Shown here piece by piece: positions 22,601-37,395 of a stretch of 64,000 nucleotides of DNA. The position numbers were made by a program, and so were the translations under genes. The notes under the pieces were generated by a model, which saw only the letters and a list, made by a program, of their open reading frames with translations, was not told the origin of the DNA and did not search any database. How positions within the stretch are numbered: position 1 is the stretch's first letter; the number at the start of each line of letters is the position of its first letter. The DNA comes from Camarhynchus parvulus (taxonomy: Eukaryota; Chordata; Aves; Passeriformes; Thraupidae), in assembly GCF_901933205.1 (NCBI RefSeq), contig NC_044572.1, positions 75,947,465-76,011,464 of the forward strand, in the 5' to 3' direction.

Positions 22601-24330
22601 TATTGCTATTTTTTTTCTCCTATAAATTGTGAACTTCTGTGCCTAGATATGATTTGTTCTCTTTGAAAGAGTTATGGAGCAAATCTGACTTTATAATTGT
22701 AATAAAAATATTAATACATTTAAAAGGCAAAATAAACGGCCATCTGTTCTGATCAATAATGCAATCTCCATTTATATCTTATATACTTCAAAAAAAAAAA
22801 AAAAGAAACGTTGGATTTGAGCACACAATTTAGCTTTGTACATTTCAGACACACAGTCAAGGAAGAGTCAAAATCTAGACTTTAGAATCCAACTATTTAA
22901 ATCTGTTAAAGGAATCTCTCAGGACAGAAGTACATCCCTGAAGAAAAGAAATCATGCAACACTTAAATGAGAAACATATTTCTATTGGGACAGGGGGAAA
23001 AATCAACATTGAAACCCAAACTGCTTTTAAATCTCATGCCTACATGTGCATACAATAAAATATTATTGCCTTGTTCACCAGATGTGAAAGAGTCACAATT
23101 CTTCAGGGGCACTGATCATTTCTTTAGTTGCAGATTTATTGAAGTTTCTGATGAGAGGCTAATCTCAAATGGAAAAGAAGCATTATGGTGTACCAGTTTT
23201 GAAGACGTTTAGACATATAGGGTTTCATTGAGTAGAAGATGTAAGAAAAGATTAGTTGTTTTTCACTTTGGGGTTTTTTAGGGTTGTTTTCAATCCATAA
23301 AAGGAAACCAGCAAATTTTATTCCCCTATGAAAAAGTCTGATTTTCTGAGTTCAGAGCAGCCAAACTCCTTATCATGTTATTATTTCAAGGGGCTGCAGC
23401 ATTTGCTGCCAAAGAAGCAGGTTGCACAATCTTCGTTTTGTCCCTGTTCATACAGAGTGAAACCATTACAAATTCTATTTGAAGATGATGACCTTTAATA
23501 TTGCCTTGCAAACCTAAAGCTCAGTGTTGTCTTGGTGTGATGGTTTTCTGTTGCTTAAATAGTTTTCCTCCTAAATTTTAAAAGTAGTTTTAGAGGATTT
23601 GAGATAAACACTTGGTTAACATCTGGGTTTCTCACCATAAAGATAGGGACTGAGGGTGGAAAACCTGTACCCTCAGTAGGGTCTTTCACCCTGTTAGTGA
23701 AGGATTAACTACTGACATGACACATCCATTGGCTTCAACTGCCTTTGTTAGTGATCTCAGAGGGGTACCTTACTGTAATTTGAACAGCCCAGTTCTCGCA
23801 TTAAAGTTCCTTATTTTACAGCACTGAATTAATCTCTTGTGTTTTAGTAAAGAGGAGCTATTTCTAAAAGTTAATCATGTCTTCAGGCTGTGAAATTTTA
23901 TGAACTTTTATCCCTTGGCACTGAAATTTGCCTGAAATATTCATGAGCATTTCCATAATTTCATTTGAAACAATGTGTTTGGTGTTTTTGCTGTTAGATA
24001 TTGCTGAGTTAGTTTGGGGTTTTTTAATTAGTATGAAGATACAGCAATCTCCCCAGTGAAAAATTATGACATTTATTGAGAAAAAATTGTCTCTTTGCAG
24101 TAGCCTTATTATTTCTGAATGTAAAAAACAAAGAGAGATTTTTTGCTTATATGGAGTTATGAGGTAAATTAAACAAGATATACCAGATAAAAAGTTCAAT
24201 CTCAGTGAACTCTGATACTTTTTAAAATATAATAACAGCAGATGAAATGAAAGTTGACTATATATGTAGTATATATGTGCTCATCCTTACAGTATTTGAA
24301 TTTTGGCCACATAATCCTTTTTCCCAAGTT

Positions 24331-24431
24331 TGCTTTGTGTGTGTTTGTTTTCTTGTTTTGGGGTTTGGTTTGTTTGTTTTGGTGGGGTTTTTCTTTGTGG
24401 GTTTTTTTGTTTGTTTGTTTGATTTGTTTTT
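24331..24431. repeat. T/G-rich low-complexity tract
   Basis: Repeated TTTG and GGGTTT units. The open frames on both strands here (24247-24563) are made of this low-complexity sequence and are not genes. Confidence 0.85.
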
Positions 24432-25269
24432 TTCATTGTGACAATGACTGAAAATTGGTCTGTGTGCGACTTTATTCCTTTCCATGATGGAAAATTGCTC
24501 ACTCATTGTGACTATGAAAAATATGAAGTGTTGCTTCCACAAAGTTCCTGAAAATGCAGTCACCTCACTAAGAATTTCTTGCGTCTGTCAGGGAGCGGTC
24601 CTTGGCAGCACATTGCTCAGATGATTTCTGAATACAGAAATGTTTGGATGCCTCTACCCCATTTTCAAGCCTTTGCTTCAGCTCCTATCATTCAGCTTAT
24701 TAGTGGTATCCTTCCTCTATGAGAGTCAGTTTTGAAATGGAACCCTGACTTTCTCTACCTCCCAGTATAACCAGATACTTAGTCCCCTAAGCGATTGGAG
24801 CAGCATAGGAACAAATATGCAGGAGTGACTGTATGATAAGACAGTTAGTAATGATCAACATTTTAGAAGTATTTAAATAAATTGCTTATTTCAAGCTATA
24901 ACAAATCAACTATGTCCTTAGCTTATCAGTAGGAAAGGGTCTTCATTAGGATAGTGTTGATATAGGAAAGAAATGTAAGACAAAAAGAGAAGTTATCAGA
25001 TATAGATAAACCATTTCAGTATCATCATGTTATTGCTTAGGTTAATTATTTTTTTATCTCTATAAGAAGACAATTGAGAGGGAAGTGAAAATGATAAGTA
25101 TAAAATTGTTGCCAATTCAAGCTTCAATTTCCATCTATTGGAGACAGTATTGTTGAGTGTTATAATTTTTAAACTAACAAGACTATTACTCCAGTTATGA
25201 TAATGCAAAAACTTGTGGTTCAGTTCAGTATATTCTGTTAAAATGAGATACATACAAAATTTGCAATAT

Positions 25270-25790
25270 CATATCCCTTTTTCTGATGTTCTCATTGTCC
25301 TTGCCCTGCCCTTTGGTGCCCCAAAGCTCACTCTGCAGGGCTGAAGAAGGACTGCAGACCAAGAGGACACCCTTTGTGATTTCTCCCAGGCATGAGATTG
25401 GGGTTCACGAGCCCATAGGTTTCAAGGATTGTTCTTTTTGACACTTTTTAAGATGATTGCAAGACCTATCTGTCTTTTATCTTTTCTGCCGATCTGTGTC
25501 CAGGGCTCTTGTGGGCAGCCTTGGAGAGGCTTAAGGCCTTGCCTTGAGCACACTGCGTGGATTCCACAGTTATCCCAGTGCACTTCATGCATGGCAAGGC
25601 AGGGCAGGCGTTTCACTGTGGAGCTGGAGGCAGCACACAGCAATCTTTGTATGCCAAGGCCGGTGAGAAGAGAGAGCAGAAATGCCAAGGAAAAGTGTGT
25701 TTCATTATTGTGCAGACATGGGCAAGTTGCCAATGGGTGAGCAACACACAGTGAGAGCTGTGAAGTCAATACTCAAGTCTGAGCTAGATG
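25270..25790. other. Locally GC-raised block, unidentified
   Basis: Base composition is clearly richer in G and C than on either side, and open frames overlap on both strands (plus 25429-25740, minus 25422-25769). I recognise no protein motif or repeat family. It could be an old transposable-element remnant or a non-coding functional segment. Confidence 0.4.
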
Positions 25791-28700
25791 TGGCTTCAGG
25801 TGGATATGGGAATATATCAGTTTAATCAAGAACACTAATATGTTGTTCGTAGGTGTCCAAGGAGTTTACCTAGACAGTGGATTACTGGAAGTGTACTTTA
25901 ATGGTGACATCCTTAACATTAAGGACTACGGCTGCTGGCCAGAAATGGAAGATTATCTTTCTAAGACATTGGGAGTTTTAAAACCTATTTTTCAAGTTAC
26001 CTTTAACTATCTTTAATTTTTTTACTTTGACTAATTTTCTGCTGTCCCAAATCTGTAACATTTAACACATTTCTGAAGAGCAATAAGGCAATTCTGGAGA
26101 GCAAACAAGGCCTCTTGGCCTTGATTATATTACGTTCTGTTAGTTTTCTTGTAAGAAAAGTCTCTGCAATTCCATTAATATGTTACTAGGTTTTCTAGGC
26201 TTTTCCTTGAGTTCAAATGCATTCGGCAGCTAGACCAACATTTTATAGGTAATTCTAGACAAAACACTGGTGAAAGATCAACAGTGTTTTGCATAGAGAA
26301 AAAGTAATTTTCACCCTTTTTTCTTTTTGCTGGTATGCTTTGTTCTTTCTTTAAGGAAAAGTATCTTTGAATAAAATGAAGCAAATTTCTTCTGGAAAAA
26401 GCTGCATATAAGATGAGAACCGACCATGAGCCCAGTAGAATGATATTGCAAACTGACTAGTGAGAGTACTGTCAGGTTATGCTCAGATAGAATAATATGT
26501 TATTCCTTTATACACAGCGAAAATTACACATTTTTGCTTCTCTTCCAAATCATTACTAAAATGTGTCTTGAAATAATTCTAGATATTCAGTGGCAGTTTT
26601 TAATTTATATCAGTAAAGAATGACCTTCACTGGAGAGGTTATCTCTCTGCTTTTGTGTATGCAGAACTTCAGCTTATTCATCAGGGCAAGCAATGTGATT
26701 ACTGATTTGATGCTCTGCTGATACATAGCTGTGTTGTCATTACAACAGCTTTGCATATGTGAATCTCAAAAGACTAGATTTCAAGAGACAGTTTGTTGTG
26801 AATCAAAATAATGTGTATCAGCTTGAGAGAAGATTAATCATTTCAGCAAAGGATTTGTTTTCTACCGTCAGACCACTAGGTTACTTTATACATACACTTA
26901 AATATTCAGACGTATTTGAATAATTATGTCTGAAAGTCTGCATATAGGAGGAAGTGGAAAGCTTTAAGTTGTATTTTCATGATTTTTCCTCTTTTCTCAG
27001 AAATTTCTACACTACTTTATCTGACTGTATATCAACTGCAAAAACCTCTGTATTTGGTTAAGGAGAGTCATGCAAGACAATTTTTTTTTTCTGTCTACAT
27101 AACTGACCTATAAGTTTATTCAAAGTCTTGGGCCTGGCTCTTTATGTAACCTTTTGTTTCAATTTGGCAGCTTTGTGAAGTTTAAATAAAATAGAGACCT
27201 TTCCTTCTCTCTCAATAGCGGCATTTCTTTTAAGAAAAGAAATCAGGATCCTTTGAAATCCATGCCAATCTGTTCTATGAACCTTGTAAAGTTTAACTGT
27301 AGCTCTTCTCTTTCTGTTAATAGTTGCTTACTTGTAACGTGATAGGTAAAAATGTAGGAGGAGGAATGCTTGTCCCACCAGAAACTTGTGTGGTACAACA
27401 CTGTGGATTTAAAACAACTTCAGTATCACTGCCTTCAGTAAACGAAGCAGCTGCAATAAGCATACACCTATTTGAAGAGAAATGGGACCTAATGAATTGA
27501 ACAGATTGCTTAGGGCATCTTCAAAAAGTCTACAGGTGGCAAATTTAGAATTAATTAAAGTGTGAACTAATATCTAAAGAAATTCTTTGGATTTTTTTTC
27601 TAATCAAATGATAACTAATCTAATTCTCTTATGGTTCACAAGTTACTTTTAACAGCTTTAAAATTTCAGTCTCCAAAAAAAAAGAAAAAGACATTTAGGT
27701 GTTATAAACTGTCAGGTGAGATTCGCTTGAAGATTGGGAGATGTCATGTTTATTTGGGCTACAGAAATAATTTTTTTCCACACTTTTATTGTCTTCAAAT
27801 ATCTATGAATGCGTAAAATGGATATTTTACTAATTTACTTGGCAGGGAATTAATTTATATTCATAAAATGGGTTGTATAGAGTTTTTTCTAGTTTTATCT
27901 TTTCTTTACCTTTTAAAATTATTGTCTAGATTATTTCAAAGGTTGTTTACCAGCCATGTAAATTAACCTGTAATTTAAAAGGCACTAGGTTTGGCGTTCA
28001 GAGAGTCACAAAACCTACAGATTCAGGGACACTAGGGCAAAAGTCTTCAGCCCCAGAATCCCTGGAGCTGTAGAGTTTGTGGATCTCTTAACTGTAATGG
28101 CACCATGGATGCAAGATTGAGGTGCATTTGAGGCTGAGTTCCTGTGGGTGGCCCAGATGAAAAAGGTTTGGAGAGAGCAATGTTTGTACAGTGGCACACT
28201 CCCCTTGGCCTGCCTTCTTCAGCCCCAGTGTCCCGTGATAGCAAAACAAGCTGCTACAACATCCCCTCCCTTTCATCCCACATAGAAAGCATCAAAAAGT
28301 GCAGTTCAGGAGTGTTTCTTGTTTTGGAGATGCCCTGGCTTCTGGGAGAATTCTGTGTTAACTTTCTGCTTGCTGGATGAGGTTATGGATATTTATTAAA
28401 ATAACTGTTTGTATCTATGATGAGCAGGAAAAAATATGCTGGTCTTCATATTAGCCTGGAGATGTAGACTCCCAGTATCTTTGAATTTGTGTAAGAAATT
28501 TTGATATTAAACAAAGGCTGTTCTATAATGCCAAGTTTCTGAGGTTATACAATTTTTATAACTAGAGAAAAATTAATGACAAAAAAGATATAAATTTGGG
28601 ATCACATAACAGTGTCAAGCACATGCTACTTCTTCAAAACTTGAGATTTTATCTGGAATGGTAAGAATTTTCTTAGGTAAGTAGAATGTTAAGCTAAGCT

Positions 28701-31700
28701 TCAGCTAGAAAATAGATAAAAAAACTAAAGTCATAGTTCCAAAAACAGGTTTAGGATTATATTTTTTTAAAAAATCCATCTTAGGTATAAAGAATTTCAA
28801 TAAGCTACATGGGATTGTTTGTTTATTTCTTAGTTTCCTAAGAGGAAAAATAAATTAGTAAAAATTAAAATTATCAATTGATTTAACTGTGCAATAGCCA
28901 GTATGTGTTACATAAGATTATATGAAGAATAAATCTTATGTCTGAGGAACTTTAGAGTGACAATAATCAGCTGTGTGTACAAACTAGTTCTATGTTTAGT
29001 CAAGCAGCTAAAAACTGCCAGTGAAACCTGTTAATTGGAAGTTAAGAATAGAAATAGTCACCAAAACTTGTCATTTGGGGTTTTTTCCCCTTGTCTCAAA
29101 ATTTGGAATAAAATACAAGAATAAGCATAAATTACTAAATCTCAATAAATATTCTTCAGTGATATGTTATTAAATTTAAAAGTGATCAGAACTGAGTAGA
29201 GCAACAGTAAGAAATGCAAAAGCAACTTTTGCTGTTATTGAGGAAAAATTGAGACTTTGATGCTATTCCATTTAATTTCTTAAGTTTTTGGGTTTTCTTA
29301 TATATATATATTTTTTTTTTAAATTGTGTTTTCTAGTGAAGAACATGTTTAATAAAAAAGTATCATGCCTGACACACTACCTTTTTTCCAAGTAATGATC
29401 CAAAGAAAGTAGTCTATTAGTACTGCTCTGACTCAGCCTTATACTTATCAGATGAATCATAGGTATCGATGAGAATGTTTTGCTTGTCTTTTTCAAAGGC
29501 CATGATGTTACTTGACTTCCAATCATTCACTAACTACAATCATCAATGTTTCCTTCATGAGACTACAGAATGTAGAATGCAAGCTATTGATGTTAGTGCC
29601 CTGGCTTCATTCACTTAATTATTGTTGTATTTTATGCTGATAAATTTCAGCCAAGCATACAGGAACACATACTCCTTACTAAAAAACTTTAGAAATTGAG
29701 ATTTAGGTGGTGTGTAGTACAAAATAAAGAATCTAACTGTTGCAGCTGGTTAGACTATCAGTATGATTCATCTGGAAGATAAAATAAAATCATGGTCTGT
29801 ACCAGTTTGGTTGCAGCTGTTACTAATACTACTGCCAGCTGTGTATCATTTGTAGCGTAATTGAGGGTGTGCTTTCGACACCTTGAATGAAGTTATTTAC
29901 CTAAGCCATAGATTTGAAGCTCAGTCTAGGCTTGAATTGACACGTGTATCACATCTTAGAAAAGGGAGTACTTGCCTGGATAATGAAATGGTCTAATTGC
30001 ATTCATTATCCTATTCATAGTTTGTCTCTAGGGAAAGCGCTACTCCATTTTCTGGGTTGGTTTCAAGATACAAGTGAGTTTTCTTTGTGGGTTTGTGTTT
30101 GGTGGGGTTTATTTTGATCTTCTCTCATTCTTAATAGCTGTGCTCCTTCTTTTACTTAATTTTCCCTTCACCACTGTGAATTGCTTATTTATTTTAAGGT
30201 TGTGAGATAATGGTGTATGAAGTACTCCTCCCAACAGAAAAGATAATTATCTTTGACCAAGAAGCACCTGAAGTTGGAAGGATGCTGCAATAGTGATGTC
30301 TAACAAGTTTGATATAAGTGTGTCTGGACCTGGAAGAGAACATCTGCTTAGCTTATAAAGTCAAGAATATCAAGACTGTTTGGCAAACTATATTTTTCTT
30401 CTTACAGCATCAGAAGGCTACCTAGGATGTTTTGTTTCTTTCAACGAATTGATTAATCAGTCTAGTGAGATAAACAGCTATCTTTCAGAAGAGCTGTAAA
30501 CTCAAAGGAGAAGAAAATAAGTCAGTATTTCATCTTTGGTCTAATGACAAGAAGTTGGAGACAGTTTGGAGAAATTTCCTCCCACAAGAAGAGACCAAGA
30601 AGAAGCAAATGCAGAGCTGCCTTATTTTTTCAGCCTAGGATTGCTGTCATCACACAGAAATGAAATCTATGTTCTTACTGTTTTCTGAAACAAGCTGATT
30701 ACTCACTGGTTCTGAAGAGTAATTTTCATTATCTGTTATAAATTATTTATTTATATAAGCTCCTTAAGGAAAGAAACCAGTACATTTTAAATTGTGTGTA
30801 GTTTTTAATACATTTTGCTAGGATGTTCCCACAGTCTGCAAACATTATTGACAATTAATTTGAATTTATTTGATTGCTATAAATTGATATATTTGTATTG
30901 ATCTAAAAAGTTTTTAATTCAGAAATATATTTAAAAAAGCATGTTGTTTTCAAGTTTCTAATATGTGTTAGAAATGTATTTTTGCATTTATACATGTTAT
31001 ACTCCGGTATGCAGCTCAAAATATTTCTTCCTATATTTCTATTTTATTTCAGTCAGCCAATTCTTTAATTTCAGTTTTATTATTTTAAGCTTGTGATGAT
31101 AATTATCTTCTCTGAATAAATTAGCATATTATCAAATATTATTAGCATTTTTTGTTTCATAATTTTTAATTAAAAGCTCAACTTCCAACGCCATTATTTA
31201 GATTTTGTCCAGTTTTCTGCAAGGATGGATCAAATATATAAAAAACTTTTTTATTGCTAGGAAAAAAAGTGATATATATTAATTATTGAAGAATTCAGAT
31301 CAGGTAAACCTGCAGTCAATTAAAAGTGTGCACTTCATATTGGCTTAAATAGAAAAATAATTTGTAAACTCTTCAAGTGAAAGAAAATTGTTTGTTACTA
31401 ATTGATATATTTTTATTACCTTGTACATTCAATTATAAAATGAGAATGCTGATACAATAAATTCATCTTAGATTATTTGAAATAACTTATTTGCTTTAAA
31501 AGTTTATGGATAAAATTCAGCTACAGTTGGTGGTGGGGAAGAATAAATTTAAAATAGATGACTTAAGAAGAATTGTAATGAGTTCTTAAGTAGAAAAATA
31601 GAAGTTTTTTTCTTTTAAACTTTTATGATTTATTAGATTTTCTTTGAACAATGCTAAGATCTGTAGTTGGGGTTTTTTTAGGTTTTTTTTTTTCTGTTAC

Positions 31701-34700
31701 TTAAGACACACCGTATTGATTTTTTATGTTACTCATGTGTCATTTCATTAAAAAGATACTGAATGATTAAAATTCAAGTGAGAAATTATTAAGCTTATTT
31801 TTTAAACTAATGTCCGAGTTCTGCAAAAAATTTTGGATTACCTATTGCATTCATCCCCTATAAATTCTATAGTTATGGCCATATGGTCATACGGATGCAA
31901 TCGTAGGCTTTGAATTTTCATTCTGTTTTCAAATGTGCTAAAATTGTACTGACACCTCATATAGCTTATTTAAGCAAAAGGCATGCACACATGGCAAGCA
32001 TAGTGTGAAGAACAATTTTGTAACTGTTTCTCATGCACAGTGCTGTGCTGGGCTCAGTCAATCAACACCATCTCGGCAGAGTGGCAGAACAGGATCTGCA
32101 TAGCGATTATACTCCATCAGCGTGTATTGTCCTACAGTTTGTGACAACTATTTTACAACTTCTATAGAAAATGAATTCTTCATCCACACTTCCACTGCAT
32201 GCTTCGTTTGCTGCTGGCCTGTTTTCCTTCCATCATGTGGCTTAGCAAGGCTGCCTGCTTCTGCTTGCCAGTCCCTGCTGAATTGATTTGCCAGTATGTA
32301 GCGAAGGTCACAGTAAGGAAGTCTCGAGGGTCATTAGGTTTGTACATGGTTTGTGGGGAAACTCATTAATGGGTTGAATGTGGGAGTAGTTTTGCTGTTC
32401 CCTTGAGGGGAGGACAGACAGGACAGGACCTGAGCATCACACTTTGTATTTGTTGCAGCTAATCAACCGGTCACTGTAGTTTTTCTAACTACCCTTTCAG
32501 TGCACAAATAGCTGCAGGCACAGCATATGCAATCTTTTGTTTAGAAGGGATGCAGTAGGGATGCTGGGGAGCTGATGGCATTGTCATAAAAATAAGAACA
32601 AATGCAAATCTGAAGGAAGAATAATTTAGATGTTTTTCTGTGTGAAACAACTTGTTCATGCTGTGTTTTTAGTGATGACTGCTAATGTACAGGTATCAAA
32701 AAGCTGCTCTGCTTTCACTGGATGCACCATGTAATTTTTAAAGAAAATGGACCTACAGAACTGGCATGCTGTAGCAAATTTTTATTTCTATCTTAAATAA
32801 TGGGCAGGTGACCTAAATTTTCTTCTGAAAGATCTTTTAAGTATGCATGCAGAGTTTTAGAATGAGATGTGTTTTGTAAAAAACCCTAAAATATACATAA
32901 CACAATATAATTCTAGGGAGAGAAAAATTGAAGAAGGGGGAATCACTACCTAGTGAAAACTTCTATAAATATGTGTCATTCAGAGGCAGGGAAAGATATG
33001 TGATATTAGAGGAGGAATTTGTCTATGTTTGCCTTCCAAGACTTCCAAGAATTCAGCTGCAGTAAAACACATATGAGAGAATATGCCTCAGCTATTCAGT
33101 TCTGGACCTTTTCCACCTGTTGTGAAGCAACACAGAATATCAGAACTGTAGGGGTAACATTGTTCTGAAATTCCTGGGAGGCAGAGCTAGAATTTCAGTT
33201 TCACAAGTTAAAAAGGTGCTCAGGGTCCAGCATGAGGATGTTTAAAATATTTACCTAAAAACCATTTTTGCTGGAGAGGCTGACTATAGCCTTTATATTT
33301 GATAGAAAGATGTAAACAGTTTTTCTGACCTTTTAGAGATATCTGTTTCCCTCTGCTGACTGTAAAGGGGGGTCCAAATGACTAGCTGCTTAAGGCATTT
33401 TAGAGATCTAAATTTTGTCAGATTAATCCATCTTCAATCTATTCAGCTACTTCAGGGAGACTGAAAGAGTGTGTGTAAACATAACCCTTATCAGACTCTA
33501 TTTTCCAAACTCTTTGAATGTGCTAGTAATTATAAGAATATTACAAGTAAATGCAGGTACTTAGTAAGGTTATATTTAAGAAGCGCCTTACCAAGATGAA
33601 CACAGTACAAAATGTAGGAGCTATAATGGCAAGAAAATTAATCACTAGAAAAATTCACTCTAAATTTTTGTTAAGAGTTGTATAGACATTTTCCATTATT
33701 TCAGCGCCAGTGAGAATTTTGAGACATTGACTCTAATAAATCTTTATGGTGCTGAGTTATGTGAACTCACAGGGGATACTGTAATGTAGCCTGGGAGTTC
33801 TACACCCTTAGTAAAACGAGAATGAATTTAGACTTTGATCTTGCTTTTTTTTAACAGATGCACATTATTTTTTGAGTTCTCATGTACTTTTTGTTTACAT
33901 TCTCCTTTGATGGTTCTTACATTCTCTTTTGATAGTTTTCAGTGTCATGGGGTAAGAGAAGGACTTATGTTACTAGTTTTCAGATGGTGTTCACTATCTT
34001 GACAGTCCTTAAGATGAAAAGCATCCCCTTTACCATGCAGATGAAAGTTACACTGCATTGCTGTATTTTTTTCAATAAGTTCTTACTCCATTATTAAAAA
34101 ACCAGCAAAACAGTAGCAAGTTCTTGGCCTATAATTTTTGCATTCATCCATAGAAAATTAAGAAGTTTTCAGCAAGAATATTGTGCTTAATAACTAACCT
34201 AATCTTTATTCCTACTTGCTAGTGGTATTCCAGAAGCACATGAGTAGAAATGCAGGAGATATCCTAAATAGCAGTTCTTACAATATCTCAGACTGCTAAT
34301 TAAAAAAAAAAAAGATAACTAAATATGTTCTCTCCCTACGGTCATCATACCTGCAGAATTATTTGGAATCACTGTCCTTGGAATTTGTAAGATCTTATTT
34401 CAGAGAAGATAACACCAGCTTCCAGAGTGCATAAGGATTTTAGGGAGACTTTGCAAAAACGGCCTTTGGGATGTACAAATAGCAAATAAATTTGGAACTA
34501 GATAGAAAAAGTGTAATATTCATTTAAATGTCTGTTTGAAGGCATCATTGTTTAAGTGGGAGAGTTCAATGCAGCAGGTGGTGGTGATGAATTTTTTTGC
34601 CATGCTTTTTCCCAAGATTAAATGATTTTTATTTTACATAAGACTTTTAGTGAAAGTGGATGCCAGACCCATGCTACCTACAGAAATGAAAGGATGCTAA

Positions 34701-36009
34701 GAACATAACTGTTTCATTCAAAATTATCAGCATGCTATCTACGTAGTGTGGGAGTATATGTTTTAAAATGTGTGTGGATGCAAACAGAAAACAGTTTGTT
34801 TGGATTATTCATGTTTGTAGTGTGATTTCAAAAGATGAAATAGTAAAATGAGAAGTTTCCTCTGTCAGAAGACTTTCACTGGCTCTATTCTGTGCCCCTC
34901 TTGTACACATATCTTTCACAAATCAGACTTAGTACCCTGGCTGAGGTAATAATTCATTGCTCTGCTGCTATGTTGAATATCCCTGACGAGGGGGTCACAA
35001 ACTCTGCTCACAACTGAATAATATTATGGGTAACTGCAGTTGTTGCAAAACTTAATGCATAATCAAAAATATTACATGAGTACTGAAGGTTTGGTGGTTT
35101 ATTTCATCCTTACCTTGTGCAGTTCGCACATTTTTGCAAAATATGAGTACAACATCACAGTAATTGAAAAGTGTCAGTAGCTTGCTGGGTACAGAAAAAG
35201 TTCTTTATGCTTTGAAGTTCCCTGAGTGCTGGTGCAGCACTTTGAAAAATTCCTTAATGACTGAGTAGTAGTTCTTGAACTAGTGATTTGGGAGTCCCCT
35301 GCAAGCACACTAATGATTCAGACAGCAGCCTTAAATCACTTGCTTTAGTTTAAGTACTTCTTGAATGTACATAAAGTCTCACTTTATTGGGAATTGAACT
35401 AACTACCTGCAGTCTGAAAAGCAATAAGTTGTGTACTTAAGCAAAGGTGAATTACTAATAAGAGAGAGTTTTTTCAGTACGTGTTTTTTGAAAGCTCTTA
35501 GCTGTTTGTGTAGAAGGATTGTACAGCAGTTGTCGAAGCTTCACATGTTGGACTCTACCTGTCCTTGGAGAGATCTTTTTAACAATTTTCAGGAAAAAAA
35601 GTGACAGAGAAATACCATGACAAAGGCTTTTGGAAGACGCAAGAAGAAACACTTCAATGGTATTTCACAGAACATTAAATTTCCCTAATCTCTTCAGCAG
35701 CTGCACTACTTTTCTTAATTTTTTTTGTTTGTTTGTTTGTTTTGGTTTTTTTGCTCTGACGGTGACTTGAGAATAAAATTAAGATGGTGCTACTGGTAGA
35801 GTCTACCTTCTGCCTATGTTGATTTCCTGCATGTTTTACTTAAATAATATTAAAAGGTGTCTGCAAAATTTTGTGAATTTATCACCCATGGGTTACACTG
35901 CTGAGTAACAATTTGATAAATGCTTTATCTGTTTTAGATTTCATTGTTCTCAGTCCAGACCTAAATCAGAAGGTCAGCCAAAAATATCAGCAACAGTTCA
36001 TAAATGAGC
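25791..36009. other. AT-rich non-coding DNA, about 10.2 kb
   Basis: No gene recognised. The piece at 28010-28370 is somewhat richer in G and C with overlapping short frames, and 32030-32330 is a moderately complex, non-repetitive block. Neither has a motif I can name. 28380-32000 is very AT-rich with almost no open frames. A (TTTG)n run lies at 35720-35746. Confidence 0.5.
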
Positions 36010-37080
36010 TAGGATCTTCTGAGCAAACTCAAACACAAAAAGGAAGCATACAGAAGGTAGAAGCAGGGACGGATGATCTGGGAGGAATATAGAGGCAACA
36101 TTTGAGCAGAGATGCAGTTAGGAGGGACAAAGCCTGGATTGAACAGAATCTGTTCAGGGATATCAAAAGACAATGAGAAGGATTGCAATGTGTACATAGG
36201 TGATGAAACGAAGAATAGGGAATATGTGGGCCCACTGCTGAATGAACCTGCTGACACAGGACATGGAAAAGGCTGAGGTTCTGAATTCCTCTTAGTTTTA
36301 ACTGGCAAAATCATTCTTCAGAAATCTTAATTACTGAAGTCAGAGAAAACGCTGGTGCAAGGAAAATGTATTCATGGAAGACGATCGGGTCAGGGAACAG
36401 TTAAGCAAATGGACCTACATAAGTCCATGGACTGTGATGGGAGGTCATGTTTGACCAAACTGACAACCTTACATGAGAAAATGACAGTCTCAGTAGATGA
36501 GTGTAGAGCACTGGGCAGTCATTAAGGCTACCTAGGTGTCAACAACATTTTTACGCTCTTTCCTGTAAGATCCTCATAGAGAAGCTGACAAAGAATGGGT
36601 TGGATGAACAGACGTTGAGATGGACTGTAAACTGGCTACAGGCCCAGGCTGTGGTGGCCAGTGGTATTAAGTCAAGCTGGGGGTCAGTAGCTGGCAGTGG
36701 ACCCCAGAGGTCAACACTGGGTTCAGCTGTTCTTACAATTTTCATTAAAGATCTGGATGATGGGGCAAAGTGTACCCTCAGCTGGTTTGTTGACGTCACA
36801 ACACAGGGAGCAGTGCATGACCAGAGGCAGTGATGACTTCCAGAGGAACCTGGACAGGCTGGAGAAATGGCCTGACAGGAACCTCATTAAGTGCAACAAA
36901 GGAAAATGTGAGGTCATGCACAGGGGCAGGAATAAACCAAGGCAGTGTAGTGAGGAAGACTATGTGAGGGGGCTGATTAGCTGGAAAGCAGCTTGGAAGG
37001 AACTACGGGTGGATATAAAGTGAAACACAAAGGCCGAAGTTGCCCTGGGCTGTTTTAGGAGTGTTGTTACAGATAAATGG
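36010..37080 (+). mobile_element. CR1 LINE fragment, internal ORF2 (linker and RT)
   Basis: An inactive piece of CR1 ORF2, which encodes endonuclease and reverse transcriptase. The first part (36015-36300) matches the region between endonuclease and RT, with text such as AEMQLGG and YVGPLLNE readable in one frame. After a gap, the RT core appears at 36600-36830: GPQRSTLGSAVLTIFIKDLDDG stands where active elements have the PQGSVLGPVLF..FINDLD block. The catalytic FADD box is degraded to FVDV. The frame then shifts, and the following segment (36800-37015) continues with LDRLEKWPDRNLIKCNKGKC, a conserved CR1 stretch. Multiple frameshifts and a large internal gap show it is dead and old. It lacks the 3' end. 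Confidence 0.88.
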
Positions 37081-37364
37081 TGTAACCTGCACAGCAGAGT
37101 TGGACAACCCAAATAAACAGATCAATAAAAAGAACTCTGTACAAATAGATATAAAGCAATACAAAGCCAGCAGATGAAAGGATTCAGAGCTAACAGATAA
37201 AACCTATCTGGGAGAAAGGAGCACACAGAAGATTCCACTGGTCACAGAAGCATAGAATAAGGGAATGTTTCATTAGGAGTAAATACAAAACTGTCTTAAA
37301 TATACAAATAAGAATTTTTTCTCTTGAAAATATTTAATTATGTTTGGGGTTTTTTCCTTTTTCT

Positions 37365-37395
<31 letters not shown>

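Larger units (their letters stand above)
14609..25269. other. AT-rich non-coding DNA, about 10.7 kb
   Basis: No recognised gene, LTR or clear CR1 fragment. It holds T/G-rich low-complexity stretches (for example 15475-15560), a 10-bp inverted repeat at 15166-15193, an ACATG-type tandem run at 19668-19695 and a TTTG-rich tract at 24331-24431. Open frames reach about 120 codons but have low-complexity or random composition. Confidence 0.5.

Noticed and set aside
24247..24563. Frames of up to 101 codons on both strands
   Set aside because: Made of the T/G-rich low-complexity tract.
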